Assembly (NCBI GenBank): GCA_965153355.1
Contig: OZ231126.1
Location: 104,036,001-104,100,000, forward strand
DNA length: 64,000 nucleotides
Source of the DNA: Flaccisagitta enflata
Taxonomy: Eukaryota > Chaetognatha > Sagittoidea > Aphragmophora
Reading direction: 5' to 3'
Part shown: positions 45,292-58,918 of the stretch, piece by piece
Numbering within the stretch: the stretch's first letter is position 1
Layout of the letters: each line of letters starts with the position of its first letter
The notes under the pieces: generated by a model
The model's database searches: none
What the model saw: the letters and a program-made list of their open reading frames with translations, nothing else
Told to the model about the DNA's origin: nothing
Position numbers and translations under genes: made by a program

Positions 45292-45596
45292 AAGATAAAG
45301 ACAGAAAGAAAGAAAGAAAGAAAAAAGAAGAGAGCCAAGAAAAAGGAGAGAGTTTTTTGTCAGAATTTTGCAGTGTGGGCAAATGTGCACCTTTTAAAAC
45401 CCACTGCCCACTGTTCTACTCAATCGGCTGCTAGCATGTACAATTATCACCTGGGACACTTAAAAGTTCAAATGGACCAAATCTAACTCATTATCTGATT
45501 TTTTGTAAAAAAAAAGAAAAATGCAAAAAATGCAGAAAAAAATAAGAGTCAAAATACAATATCACCGTTTCCGATCATCTGACCACAAAATTGCCC

Positions 45597-45712
<116 letters not shown>

Positions 45713-46343
45713 AACAACTTTAATCTGAGCCCTTGATCCTGACTCGACACTCGTAGTTGGGAAAAATAGTGACAAGTGGCCTGCTCATGTTTTTTTTAAC
45801 CCATTTTCATATCATACTCAATTTGGACAATTTTGTTGTATGATTATCATCATTTTCTTCTTCTTCTTCTTTGTTTTCTATTTCTTTTTCTTTCTTTTTT
45901 TCTTTTTCTTTTTCTTTTTCTTTTTCTTTTTCTTTTTCTTTTTCTTCTTCTTCTTCTTCTTCTTTGTCGTCTTCTTCTTCTTCTTCTTCTTCCTCTTCTC
46001 CTTCTCCTTCTCCTTCTTCTTCTTCTTCTTCTTCTTCTTCATCTTCTTCTTCTTCTAGCTCGGTGTCAATGAACACAGTGCAATCCCTAAATCAAACATC
46101 ACCGAGTGCGCAAATGAACCAAATAGAGGAGGATTTAGAGAAAAAATAACTTTGATTTTCTTACAGTTTTTAATTTTGATATATGTTTCTATTTGTCAGT
46201 TAATGAAACATTTTGTTGAAAATTTAAAAAAATGAAAAATAACTAATTTGAAATAAAATATATTCAGTGTAAAAATGAAGAAAAATTTTAAAAAATGAAA
46301 AAATGAAAAAATGAAATATAAAAAGTGACAATTGAGATTTTTG

Positions 46344-46512
46344 AGACTCTACAACCCGCTTTGTCCGTCGGTCGGTCGGTTGGTCGGTCACACTTTACTC
46401 TTTTTTATGATTTTATCTCTTTGACCTCACTGCTCCTGCCCAAATAGTCTGGTGACCTCAAATATGGCCCCTGCTCACCCACACGCGACTTCGGTAGCCG
46501 TGAATCCGGCAT
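46344..46512 (-). mobile_element. Family A element with deleted hairpin
   Basis: Uninterrupted version of the element split in copy 1. The 18-base terminal palindrome is reduced to GAGACT, so about 12 bases of it were lost. The inverted head GTAGCCGTGAATCCGGC is present. Confidence 0.8.
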
Positions 46513-49500
46513 AGTTTTAGTGGAGATTGAAAAAGAAAAAAAAATGAAAATAACGACCTTGAATAACCCTAGATGACCCAAAATGATTCAGAACCACATA
46601 GAACGACATAGAATGACCTTAATGTAATTAACGAATTTGAATAAATGACAAAAATGACCTGAAAAATTAGTGATTTAGAATGACTTAGAAGGTGTTTCTA
46701 GTCCAAGATTATTGCGTTTCTAACTGGCCACTTGGTCGCTCGCTACGTTCGTTTGCTCACACCGCTCACTCACTCCGCAGGGCTATGCATCGCTACGCTT
46801 GGCTACGCTCTCTTAACATGCTCGCTCACTCAATTCTCTCACTCCCTTGTAGGACAGTGAAATTTATGAATATGTGTTCACGCTGTGAATGCGTTTCAGG
46901 TTTTTCATCTTCACTAGAAACACGCTCTTAGAATGATTTCAAAAGACTTCAAATGACTTCAAATGACTTCAAATGCGTTTAAATTACTCAGAATAAAAAC
47001 AAGATTCAACATAGGGATACATTTTTTTCAGGTCGAGTTTGGTTACCTGCTAAACTCTTCTCACTAAAAAACTGAATGATGTTCTTTATTGGGCAGCGGC
47101 CCCGAAGGGGCCGATGACCAATGCATTCAACATTGGGCAATTTTCTCCTTCTCTTTCTTCTCCTCCTCCTCTATTGGGCAGCGGTCCCAAAGGGGATGAT
47201 GTCCTATAGAACACAGAGGATTCGTTCATTTATCCATTTGCCCCCCCAGGCCCTCTAAAGCCTGAAATATGCCCTCTCAGGCCTGAAATCTGCTTTCTCA
47301 GGCCTTGAATCTGCCCTCTAAGGCCTGAAATCTGCTCTCAAACAAACAAAAGTCCCCTGTGTTCTACAGGACATTGTCCCCTTTTGGGCCACTGCCCTGC
47401 TTCCTCTCATTCCAATTCACAACCATGGAAAGTAGGGCAATGGGTATCGCTGACCACAAATTGCCCTTGGGGGACTGGTTCTATCTACCCCCTTCGAAGC
47501 TCAAATCCCAGCCTTGAGGCTCAAATCCCAGCCTCAGGGCTCATATTCCAGCCTTGAGGCTCAAATCCCAGTCTTGAGTCTCAAAACCCAGTCCCGAGGC
47601 TCAATTCTAAGATTGCATAGAAAATGAAAAAAAATAGCAGCCCAAAGGCGGTAAGTGGTCAGCGGTACCCGTGCCCTGCTTGAATAGTGTGTGATTTAAG
47701 TTGTGGGAGAGCAGGGCAGCGGCCCCGAAGGGGACAAAGTCCTGTAGAACACCGGGGGAATCTGTCTGTCCGTCCGTCCGTCCATCTGTCCATCTATCCG
47801 TCTGTCCATTTGTCCCCCCCCGCCCCATCCTCAGAGCTTTGTCACCTTTGGGGCCTATTCTGACCCAAATTCTGCCAAATAGCCCAAATCCAAGCAATAT
47901 AGCCCAAATCTAAGCAAAATGGCCCAAATCCAAGCATAATGGCCTAAATCCAAGCAAAATGGCTCAAATCTGGTCAGAATCTAGGTATCAGAGGCCACAA
48001 TATAGGTCTAAGGGGCCAAAATGATGTACCTCGGGCCAGAATTGGGGTTTTCTGGCCAGATTTGGGCCATTTTGCTTGGATTTGGGCCATTATGCTTGGA
48101 TTTGGGCCATTTTGCTAAGATTTGGGCTATATTGCTTGGATTTGGGCTATTTGGCAGAATTTGGGTCAGAATAGGCCCCAAAGGTGACGAAGCCCTGAGG
48201 ATGGGGCAGGGGGGGACGGATGTACGGACGGACAGATTCCCCCTGTGTTCTACAGGACTTCGTCCCCTTCGGGGCCGCTGCCCAAAACATTACAGTTTGA
48301 TTTTTTTTCAAATGAGACAAAAGATGGCGACATAAATCATAAACGAATAGAAATAATTAAATTCTGAAAAAAGAAAAAAGAAAACGCCTGAAAGGTTAGG
48401 TTTTGGCATTTATTCAGGCCAAATTTCAGCATTCGGTCTCAAGTAGTTTAGCCTCAATCGCTTTTTGAAGTCAAACTATGAATCATCCAAAATAACTTTT
48501 TTTAGCTATGGCACAAAAAAAGGTGAACTACTTGTTTGTCAGCGTTTAACATCTGAGCAATGAGAAAAACATAGCAAATCCATTACCATTTTGAAGCTCC
48601 GCGAAAGATCTTTCAAATGAGACCTTGCTGGATGTCCTAGCTCAATTCGTTTAGAAATGGCATTAGGATGAAAACAGGTAGGTAAGAATTTGGAAATTCA
48701 CTATGTGATTTTCATGGGTTATCTTTATTCTTTATTCTTGGTGCCATTTTAAAGGAAATTTGAAGCTCTTTTATTTGCTCATGGATAACGAGTAGCTATG
48801 ACAATCCTGAGCTGCATCATTGATAAAAACGGAAAGACCAATATTGCTCATTAGAAGAAATCGAAATGAGCACTTTTTTTTAATCAGCGATTTTTTTCTT
48901 CAAACCTTCGCCATTTCTAAACAAATGAAACTACGAATGCCAGCAGCGTCGCATTTGGAAGAATTTTCGCAGAGCTTTCAAACGGTCATGGATTTTCTAT
49001 GGTTCAGGTCCTTAGTAAAGCCAAAATTAAAAGTGTTCGCTTTTTTGAGGTGCAACAAAGCACCTCTATAACTGGCCGTGTCCATTGGTTGGTCGGTCGG
49101 TCTGTCGGTCTGTAACGCATTTGTTCAACGATCCACACGTCGCACCTTTTTGGGCTACTTGGCCTTGTTTTTTTTTTGCCAAAGGAGCAGGAAGAAATTG
49201 ATATCTTCACTTTAAATGTAAATTGAAGCTTAACTACTGGAGACGGAATGCTAAAATTTGGCATGAATAAATGCCAAAACCTACTCTTTCGGGTGTTTTT
49301 TGTTTTCAGAATTTGATTATGTCGATCCATTTATGATTTATGTTGTCATCTTTTGTTTCATTCAAAAAAAATCATACTGTAAACGCGTTAGTTGTTTTCA
49401 TCAGGAACTCGCCCAGCTTCCAGCTATGATACTCAAATCTCAGTTTAGAAAACTATACCAAGCCTCGAGGCCCAAATCCCAGCCTAAAAGCCAAAATCCC

Positions 49501-49784
49501 TGTGTCAAAACCAAAATCCCAGTCCAACCGTCGGCGTAAAACCCTACTTGAGGCTTGCGACTACGGCTACTTTTGCGACTACAAATAAACCCTGCTCCAA
49601 CAGACCCACTTTTAAAACATCTGCGCCTGAAACCAATGTTCCGAACAGAATTACGCCTATCACAGAAAACAAGGCCAACACCTATAACAGCTATAATTGA
49701 AATCGCTGATATCGACAACTGCCCATTTTGGTGTTGGTAAAATCACCGACTTTAGTGCTTTTATGTCACCATTATAAATGTAAT

Positions 49785-50612
49785 AGCAGCCCAAAGGCAG
49801 TAAGTGGTCAGCGGTACCCGTGCCCTGCTTGAGTAGAAAGTGATTTAGGTTGTGAGGGAGCAGGGCAGCGGCCCCAAAGGGGACGAAGTCCTGTAGAACA
49901 CAGGGGGAATCGTCCGTCCGTCCGTCCGTCCGTCCGTCCGTCCGTCCGTCCGTCCGTCCGTCCGTCCTTCTGTCTGCCTTCCTTCTGTCCAGGATGCCCT
50001 GTTATTCAAATTTTCATTGAATACCATGGAGAAATGACAAAAGCCAGTATATGGATAATGGTACCCTTGCCCTTATTTTATAGTTTGTGGGTTATGTGGA
50101 GGGAGGAGCAGGCCAGGATCTGGGTGTCTGAGACCAGAATTTAGGACTCAGAGACCAATTTCTTGGTCTCAGAGGCAAGGAATTCAGTCTCTGAGGCCAG
50201 GATTTGGGCCTCTGAGGCTAGGATTTAGGTCTGTAATGCCAGAACCTAGGTCTTGGAGGTCAGAATCTGGGTCTCAAAGGTCAGGATCTGGGTGTCTATG
50301 GTTAGGTTGAGGGTTATAGGAGCCAGAATCTACGTTTAAGGGGCCAAAATGATAGAACTCAGGCCAGTATTCAGTTTTTCTAGCCAGATTTGGCTCATTT
50401 TGCTTGGTTTTGGGCCCTTTTGCCTGGATTTGGCCCATTTTGGCTGGATTATGGCCATTTTGCTTGGATTTGGGCCATACAGTTTGGATTTTGACCCCAA
50501 AGGAGACAAAGCCCTGAGGGTGGGGCAGGGGGGGGCGGACATACGTATGTATGGACAGACAGATTCCCCCTGTGTTCTACAGGACTTTGTCCCCTTTGGG
50601 GCCGCTGCCCAA
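49785..50612 (+). mobile_element. Family B element (duplicon copy 2)
   Basis: Copy of 37033-37787 with an extra stretch of GGCCAGGATTTGGGCCTCTGA-type cargo (about 50175-50290) and a shorter CCGT run. The first stem reads TGCCCTGCT/AGCAGGGCA, without the G-T pair of copy 1. Confidence 0.85.
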
Positions 50613-51299
50613 AAAGTGAAAAAGATGAGTTTTTTCGATTTTTTGAAAAATATGTATGATTTTCTTCATTTTTCGGTCAAATATGTCCCTGGGGGTGATG
50701 AACTGAAGCAAGAAAAAAATTGGAATACTCCTCCTCTCTAAATGTGGAAAAACATGAAGAAAATTATTCGTTGCTGAAATCGTTTATTTCAACGACTTTG
50801 AATTTCTTTTGTTTTCAATGGTTATAAAGTCGCTGAAATCAACGACTTTTGCCAGACCAAATTTGCGATTTTTATATCTTATGACCTTCATGGGCCACTC
50901 AATAAGTCGACTGCCCTTTGACTACTAAGAGAAGCCCATGACTACTTTTGGTAAGCTTTTTGCTTTTAGGGTAGATGAGAAAGGATATTTTTCAGATTCT
51001 GTTTTATGGAAAACTAGGCATGAACGGTTGAGCTAATAGAACATGTTTTTAAACAATTTTGTTGGGGGAGTGGGTTTTTTTACCTGTTGATGAACAATGA
51101 TATGTTGCTCTTGATGAACGAAGCTATGTTGCTGTTCATGAACAGCAAAAAAAAGTCTAGGCATGAACGCTTGAGCTAATAGAACACATTTCTAAAGGGC
51201 TCATACAGGACCATAAAAATCACGTTCATGACTGGCCAAAAAAATCCACTCCACCAACGATGTGTATTGCTTTTTAATAATGACCCAATAGTGTACACT

Positions 51300-51831
51300 A
51301 AGAATGTAGTCTGGTGGGAACCCTTGACACGTAGAGTGTATGGTTAGTTGGCTGAGGCGTTCTGAAATTTGACCACATTTGACCCTTCAGGTAACCGCCC
51401 TAATACACATTGATACAGCTACGGAGTCATATCTCCTGCAAACATCTTTTGATTCTGTCCATTTTCTTGAGTTCTATTTCTTCTTTTTCGCAGATAGATA
51501 TGTGATGGTTGAACGCTGTTCACTTTCACCGTCATCAGTTATCATTGTGGTTAAAACTATAAGAGGATGAATCGTTTGACTACTTGGCTAACTGGGACAA
51601 AACCAACCTGACATTGTATCTGTGTTTCAAAAAACGCTTTGTTAATCCACCACATCTCACACAAGAGTCAATGGACAAAACCATTAAACGAGTCCATTGT
51701 TTCAAAGATACACATTGGTACAGCTACGGAGTCATGTCTCCAGCGATCATCTTTTGATTCAGTCCATTGGACAGAATCAAAAGATGATTGCTGGAGATAT
51801 GACTCCGTAGCTGTATCAATGTGTATCTTTT
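51300..51831. repeat. Dispersed repeat with 58-bp-arm hairpin
   Basis: Arms 51703-51760 and 51774-51831 are near-perfect complements. Parts of 51425-51495 and 51590-51750 recur inverted at 54965-55210. The repeat's function is unknown. Confidence 0.75.
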
Positions 51832-52872
51832 AAACAGTGCACTATGGTCTGAAACGGTGTCATCTTCAGCCAAAACCTCTTAATTATAGATTTTTCTTAA
51901 AAATACATGTTAATGATATTCTGTACAATATGTATTAATTTTTTCCCATTTTTGCTAAAATTTTTCATTAATGATATTATAATTTTGCTTATTCAAACAT
52001 GTTAAATATGTTTTTTATAAGGATATCTTTTAGATTTTCTATTTATGACTACAAATCTTTTTTAGATACCAGTAATGGGGGCTATTGCTGTTAGGAAAAA
52101 AGTTATAAGCATTAACCACTTTCCACCAAACTTTTGTCTTCAATCATTGTAATTTTTTTAGCTCTTAGATGTAATCAAGAGCAATTGTATTGATTGTACT
52201 AAAAAACAGAGAAAAATATGACTACGCAAAATAAACTAGATAGAATGAAATACTTAAAATCACTCGCACAGATGACTAGCAATATTCATAGACATGCTTC
52301 CTTGTATTTGCATGCTCAAACAAGCATAGACACACTCCTTTATTGATCCTAAATAAAATCAGAAAAAAATTCAGAAAAAAATCAATTTGAATTTTTTGTA
52401 AATAAATCCTTAAACGAATCATAATTTGTCGTATTTGTCATATTTGTCGTAGAGAATTCTGCTTGGCACCAAATGAAAGAGAATTATCAAATTTACTTAA
52501 CCTATCAATATCATTAAAGGCCACTATCAGCCGGATGAGATACTTATTTTACTGTAAAACATATTTTTGAATTAATAACAAGCGGAACAACATAGAAAAC
52601 ATACTAACATTGTTAATCATTATCTGAATTAACTAAGACATACTAATAAATGAAATGAAAAAATAGATTTTTGAAAAAAATTAAAGATATAAAATAATTA
52701 TATTTTTTTACTTTTGTCCCATATTTTAGTTGGTTCAACCCAATGTGCAGAGATTTTGAAAAATAAAGAGAACATCCCTCACAGCTTGAATCTTTTTAAT
52801 CCTTCATAGATTCTTACATAGGAAATTACCACGATGTTGACATCTCCACCCACTGTCCGCCAGAACACGGAA
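51832..52872. other. No gene recognised
   Basis: Very AT-rich sequence without recognisable repeats or coding pattern. Confidence 0.5.
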
Positions 52873-53461
52873 TAAGTTGACTTGAAATGATCGTCTACAA
52901 CTCTGATAGGTTTTGAGTCCTTGTGGTGTGTATAATACAAATCTAAAAAGAACTAAATCATTTTTGGGGCGCTTTTTGAAATATATACAAAAATAGTACA
53001 AATCTAGTACATTTTTCATCATAACTCTTTGTGTTGATTTATTTTAGTATTTTTGACCGCAGATTTGGACTCAGTGGGTGGCTTGCGATTTGTTTGATAT
53101 GTTACACTATATACTTTTGAAAAAGAAGTAAAAGCTTATTTTTTTTATAAAATCATTAAGAATAAATGTATTTTGTAGCAATGTAATGAAAAAATTAACT
53201 TTTTATTTCTTTTAAAGCAATATATAGTATGACATATCAAACGAACCGCAAAGCACTCGTTGAGTCTGAATCTGCAGTCAAAAATACCAGAAAAGTTCAC
53301 CACAAAAAGTTATGATGAAAAATGAACTAAATTTGCACTATTTTTGCATATATTTCAAAAAGCGCCCCAAAAGTGATTTAGTTTCCTTTAGATTCATATT
53401 GTACACACTACAATGACCCAAAAACTATCAAAGTGAGAGACGATCATTCTACCTTAACTCA
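52873..53461. repeat. 589-bp near-complete palindrome
   Basis: Outer arms share ATGATCGTCT and TAGTTTTTGGGTC-type motifs. Inner landmarks GGGGCGCTTTTTGAAATATAT and TTTGATATGTTACACTATAT appear in mirror order. Centre near 53165. Confidence 0.9.
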
Positions 53462-53945
53462 TTCCATGTTTTGGCTGGTAGTGCACCTTTAAGAACAATT
53501 GAATGAATGAACGATTGAATGAATGAATAGATAAATGAATGAATGATTTTTTGGTAAGTGAACAAACGGAAACTGAACAAAAGCGTGAATGCATGTTTAT
53601 TGAATGATGATAATGTTAACGGGGTTACGGCATGGTCACAAATGGCGTTAATCCTTCCTTCCCTGACTCCCCCTTTCCCCACTTATATGTGAGTTTTCAC
53701 ACTTGAGCATAATGGACTGACCAATGGGCCAACGAACAAACGGACCGACTGAGCCAAAAAAGTTGGAATTGAAAAGATGAAATATTCTTGACCAAAAAAT
53801 ACAAATCTCTGATAAATGCATGTGCCTCTGCGTCAACTTCTGGTTTGATTTCTCCCTAATTTCTCCCTGTCCATATTTTCCTTTTCCCTTTTCTCAGCCT
53901 CATTCCACCTTGTCTTCCTATCTTCCTTCCTTCTCCTTTCTATCT

Positions 53946-54118
53946 AGTCCTTCCGTCTTCTTCGTCTTCTTCTTCTTCTTCTTCTTCTTCTTCTTCTTCT
54001 TCTTCTTCTTCTTCTTCTTCTTCTTCTTTTTCTTCTTCTATCTCTTCTTCAATCAGCAAATGGGTTAAATGAATGAATGAATGAATGGATGAATGAATGA
54101 ACGAATGAATGAATGAAT
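53946..54118. repeat. (TTC)n and (GAAT)n microsatellites
   Basis: TTC tract 53955-54048, then GAAT units 54070-54118. Confidence 0.95.
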
Positions 54119-54749
54119 GCGGGAACACCTGGAGGGCCAAAGGATAGTGTAAACACATTAAAATTGACCGCTAGACATGGATTCTGCTAATAGACCTAAC
54201 TCATTTTGGCTTAATTTACATATTTCAAGAACTGGAAAGCCCTTGGAAAGCACCCTTGGGCAGGAACGGGCGGTGATCAAACTGTTCCCCATTTCTTCCA
54301 AACTCAATCAGCGATATAAGAGAAGTGGTCTTATGCTGTGCATTACTGTGCGAAAAAAGAAAAGTATGTTTTACTGGTGCTTCATTTGCAATTTCAGGCT
54401 TATTATTTGATCACTCACTGGGGACACAAAACATTAGAAAAAAAGTGAGATTTTTGGGCTGTGACAGTGGAAAGCCATGAATTAATGGGTCCTAGAGTAA
54501 AAATGTGCAAAATATTTGTTTTGCACCCAAAATGAACGATTTCTCTCAACGCTCGATTTTCACAGAATCTGGAAGGCCACTGTCCTCTCTGGTAATCAGG
54601 CCTAGTAAGGACATCCCACTTGATGAAAAAACCGATACAAATGTGGATTTGAATACGTAGACATACATACTTTAATATGACAACAGAAAAAAAACGCAAT
54701 TTCAAATGTCGTGTTTTCACGGTTTTAGCTGACGATATGCCTGTAGAAA

Positions 54750-55210
54750 CGAATGTGCAGTGGACTCGTTTAATGGTTATCGTTGTTTTGAGCAGGCAAG
54801 TACCCAGCACACCAAATGATAGGGAATGAGGTAGTGGACAGGGCTATGCTTGTCAATCTTGTTTAATGGGTGAGTTGAGCTGTCATTGGGTCAAGTATAT
54901 ATATCTCAGTCTCTGAAAGTCGTTGTTTTTCAATATGAGCATGTAACCTATCTTACACACTTTCCCATCAGGTATCTTTCTGCGAAAAAGAAGAAATAGA
55001 ACTCAAGAAGATGGACAGAATCAAAAGATGATCGCTGGATTCATGACTCCGTAGCTGTACCAATGTGTATCTTTAAAACAGTGGACTCGTTTAATGGTTT
55101 TGTCCATTGACTCTTGTGTGAGATGTGGTGGATAAACAAAGCGTTTTTTGAAACACAGATACGATGTCAGTTTGGTTTCGTCCCAGTTAGTCAGGGATCT
55201 TAGCGGCAGA
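54750..55210 (-). repeat. Inverted copy of the 51.3-51.8 kb repeat
   Basis: CTCAAGAAGATGGACAGAATC, ACTCCGTAGCTGTACCAATG and CATTGACTCTTGTGTGAGATG correspond in reverse to 51425-51750. An open frame through it (55021-55350, minus) may be a fossil of the element's protein, which I do not recognise. Confidence 0.65.
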
Positions 55211-55429
55211 AACTTAAGTGTAGGGTAGAAATTTCCATAAAGCTCTGAAACTTCACTACTCCAACACATTTTTTTCGTGCTGAACATGAATCTGACCTCC
55301 ATTCTGGGATATTTTTGAGCACCCATTTCTAAAAGCCAATTTTTTGCCATTTTTGGGGTAAAAATGCACTTTTTGGCTATTTCAAGTTCACTGTTTACAC
55401 CCAGTTGCGTTTTTCAGTTGAACCTAACA

Positions 55430-56520
55430 AGAACTGGAGTATATACACAGTTTACAAGAGTCTGGCGTCCATAGGGGGACTGTAAATGGCCAAAAACAGG
55501 CCATAAATGGCCAAAAAAAGCCATAAAACGCATTTTTTTCCAAAAAATGAGTGTTTTTTAAAAATTTCTTGCCAAACACACTCAAGTAGGTCAGAATAAG
55601 GACAAATATACTCATTAAGAGCCTTGAATGCTGATACGGAGGTAGTAACAGGCTAAAAATGGCCCAAAATGGCATTTTTATAAGATAGATCATTGTTTTT
55701 TGGAATTTTTTCACTTATCTCATCCAATCCAGTCAGAGCTAGGTCAACTATACTCATTGAGAGCTTTGAAAACTAATACAGGGGCCACAACAGGCCAAAA
55801 ACAGGCCAAAAATGGCCTAAGATGGTCAAAATTAGCATTTTCATCTCATATGTCATTGTTATTCAGGATTCTTTCGCCAATCTCACTCAGCAGTCAGAAC
55901 AAGGTCAAATATACTTATTGAGAGCTTTGGAAACTGATCCCGGGGCCATAAGAGGCCAAAAACAGGCAAAAAATGGCCTAAAATGGCCAATATAGACTTT
56001 TTCATTTAAAATATCAAAGCTCTTTAGAATTTTTTCGCAAATCTCACTCAATCCAGTCAGAATTAAGACAAAAATACTCATTAAGAGCATTGGACACTGA
56101 TTCCGGGGTCATAACAGGCCAAAAACAGGCAAAAAATGGGCTGAAATGGCCTAATTCTGCACTTTCATCAGGTAGATCATTGTTATTTGGAATTTGTTAG
56201 CCAATCTCACTTAATCCAGTCAGAATTAGGTCAGATATACTCATTGAGAGCTGTAAAACTGATACTGGGGCCATAGCCGCATAGCAGGCCAAAAACAGGC
56301 CAAAATTGGGCTGAAATAGCCTAAATTGATATTTTTATCTAAAATATCATAGTTGTTCAGATTTTTTTCTTAGATCTCACTTAATTTAGTCAGAACTAGG
56401 ACAAACATACTAACTAAGAGATTCGGGTACTGGTACAGTGGCCGTAATAGGCCAAAAATGGGCTAAAATAGCCAAAATTGGCATTTTCATCAATTAAATC
56501 ATTGTTGTTAAAAATATTAT
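55430..56520. repeat. About 162-bp tandem satellite, six to seven units
   Basis: Anchor GAGAGCTTTG-type sequence recurs at about 55612, 55757, 55920, 56082, 56243 and 56416. Units share CTCACTCAATCCAGTCAGAA and GGCCAAAAACAGGCCAAAAATGG-type blocks. The array runs into a GGCCTGAGAGAGCC fragment and a GGATGGAT tract (56545-56620), as in Family B cargo. Confidence 0.85.
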
Positions 56521-56837
56521 GCTAATTTAGGGAAATTCAGGCCTCAGTCGGCAGATCTCAGGCCTGAGAGAGCCTGAGGGGGATGGATAGACAGATGGAT
56601 GGACAAACGGATTAACAGGAGGGCTGAATGAAGGCTAGGGAGGGCAGGATCAGGGCTCAAGAGGCGTCGGGAGGATAGGGAATTTAGGTGTGTGTACGAA
56701 TGGACAAAAAAGCTGTTAAGCCAACTACGTGCAAATTCAAATACCCAGTTACTAATGGATGACTGAACCTATTAAATTGGACATGCGACGAAAGACGGGA
56801 AAAAATGTCAAATTTTGTTTCCTCACATTGAAAAAAA

Positions 56838-56995
56838 AACAAAGCCAGATACACGGCAATTCAGTCGCGGACGGTTGGGCAGGAGCAGTAATGGGAAAAC
56901 CGCATGAAATTCAAAATGTGATGGACGGACGGACCCACCGACGGACCTACCAACCAACACGGCAAGGTGTAAAGTTGCGTGTCCACAACTAAAAA
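56838..56995 (+). mobile_element. Family A element
   Basis: ACAAAGCCAGATACACGGC head, arm AGTCGCGGAC, GGACGGACGGACC core and decayed hairpin AGTTGCGTGTCCACAACT with A tract. Confidence 0.75.
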
Positions 56996-57046
56996 CTTGA
57001 AACCTGGTGGTTTTAGTCATTCAAGATGTAATAAAAACTTCTGTCG

Positions 57047-57048
<2 letters not shown>

Positions 57049-57130
<82 letters not shown>
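57049..57130. repeat. (GA)n microsatellite
   Basis: Pure GA abutting the left end of a Family B element. Confidence 0.95.
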
Positions 57131-57681
57131 AACAAGTCATCCAAGGATTGTACATGGTCAGCGGTACCCGATGCCCTGCTTGGAGTGATAGCTGAAGAAG
57201 TGGTGTGAGAGCAGGGCAGCGGCCCCAAAGGGCCGATGTCCTGTAGGACACAGGGGTGAACCATTACGTACGTCTGTCCTGACAAGGCTGATTAAGGGCC
57301 TTGAAGAGCTTATTTTAGGCCTCAAACGACTGATTTTTGGCGTGAGTGGGCTGATTTTGGGCTTGAGAGGGTTAATTTGGGGCCTGAGAGGGGCCAGGGG
57401 GAGCTAATTTTGGGCCTCAGAGGACTGATTTTTGGCCTGAGTTGGCTGATTTTGGGCTTGAGAGCGCTAATTTGGGGCCTGAGAGGGGCCTCAGGGGGGG
57501 AGCTAATTTTGGGCCTCAGAGGACTGATTTTTTGCCTGAGTGGGCTGATTTTGGGCTTGAGAGGGCTAATTTGAGGTCCAAGAGGGGCCTCGGGGGGGGG
57601 GGACGGACGGACGTACAGACGTACGTAATGGTCCACCCCTGTGTCCTACAGGACATCGGCCCTTTGGGGCCGCTGCCCAAA
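57131..57681 (+). mobile_element. Family B element, complete, CCTGT/GTCC type
   Basis: End hairpin ATCC-AA-GGAT (57139-57148), GGTCAGCGGTACCCG, stem TGCCCTGCT (57172-57180)/AGCAGGGCA (57210-57218), GGCCC-CAAA-GGGCC (57221-57234), CCTGT/ACAGG (57240-57254), GTACGT. Cargo is GGCCTGAGAGGGGCC-type units, then GGACGGACG and the inverted end to GCCCAAAAAGG. Terminal inverted repeats of about 65 bases are almost identical. Confidence 0.9.
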
Positions 57682-57690
57682 AAGGAAGTG

Positions 57691-57691
<1 letters not shown>

Positions 57692-57747
<56 letters not shown>
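57692..57747. repeat. (GA)n microsatellite
   Basis: GA tract just past the right end of the Family B element. Confidence 0.95.
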
Positions 57748-57749
<2 letters not shown>

Positions 57750-57886
57750 ATACATCTACTTGCACAAGAACAAACTGTCTTGGTAACATAAGACTGATAG
57801 CCAAGGATTGACCAAATCTTATGGGCATTTCAGAATTTCATTCAATATTTTTGTTTTGGTAATGATGAGGTTTTGAATCCAAAAAT

Positions 57887-58282
57887 TCACTTCATATGTA
57901 ATCCAACAAAAAAACAACTTTGAACAAACAAATTGGGCTGTAGTGGCAACACCAGTCCATACAAGAGGCTCACATCTATGCATGTTTTCAGGCCATATTG
58001 GTACGGCCACTCATAACGCCATAATGGCACATCCAAGGGTGTATCATTTTCTTGAAAAACCAATCTCATAATTTTCTCACTTCCCAAAAAGGTTATTTCT
58101 ATGCACATCTCCATGGATAGTTGAGCAGGTACCATTTTGAGATATTCAAGAAATCTTTTGGAGATCACTCCGAGGCCACCAATCACCACCGGGATAACAT
58201 AATATTTACAATTCCACATTTTACCCAGTTCTACTGTCAGTCCACTGTATTTGGCAATCTTCTCCTTAGATTGTACATTCAT
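57887..58282 (-). pseudogene. C-terminal fragment of a non-LTR reverse transcriptase polyprotein
   Basis: The open frame reads KEKIAKYSGLTVELGKMW, YYVIPVVIGGLGVISKRF and TFLGSEKIMRLVF. The pattern K-Y-x-x-L-x-x-E-x-x-x-M-W then V-I-P-V-V-I-G-x-L-G then L-G-x-x-x-I-x-R is the common tail of many LINE polyproteins in invertebrates. RT and endonuclease domains are absent, so it is a 5'-truncated insertion. The match is from memory of the pattern. Confidence 0.5.
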
Positions 58283-58362
58283 GTCACTTGGGCAGCTTAT
58301 GTCTATTATGTATGTTTTTTGGGCTATTTTATCTCTGCCTGTCTGTCTGTCTATATTTCATT

Positions 58363-58536
<174 letters not shown>

Positions 58537-58832
58537 GCATAACAAGAGTTCATGCAAAGTCATAGGAAAGTTATCTATCAGAGAGATATGACTCAAAATC
58601 ATGTACACAGATAAACTATAACAAAGATATGGCCCTAGGACCTCTAGAAATTACCGCCGCCACCCCCCTCATATCCCATAGATAATGTACAGGAATGATT
58701 TTTGCCTATGCTTTATTATGGAAAATGGGGCAGGTGGCGGCGCCAATTTATAGGGGTTCCAGGGCTAAATTTTTTTCATGGACCTTCTGTAAACATGATT
58801 TTGGGCCATATCCCTCTGACTAGAGGAACATT

Positions 58833-58833
<1 letters not shown>

Positions 58834-58916
<83 letters not shown>
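58834..58916. repeat. (TC)n microsatellite
   Basis: About 40 pure TC units. Confidence 0.95.
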
Positions 58917-58918
<2 letters not shown>

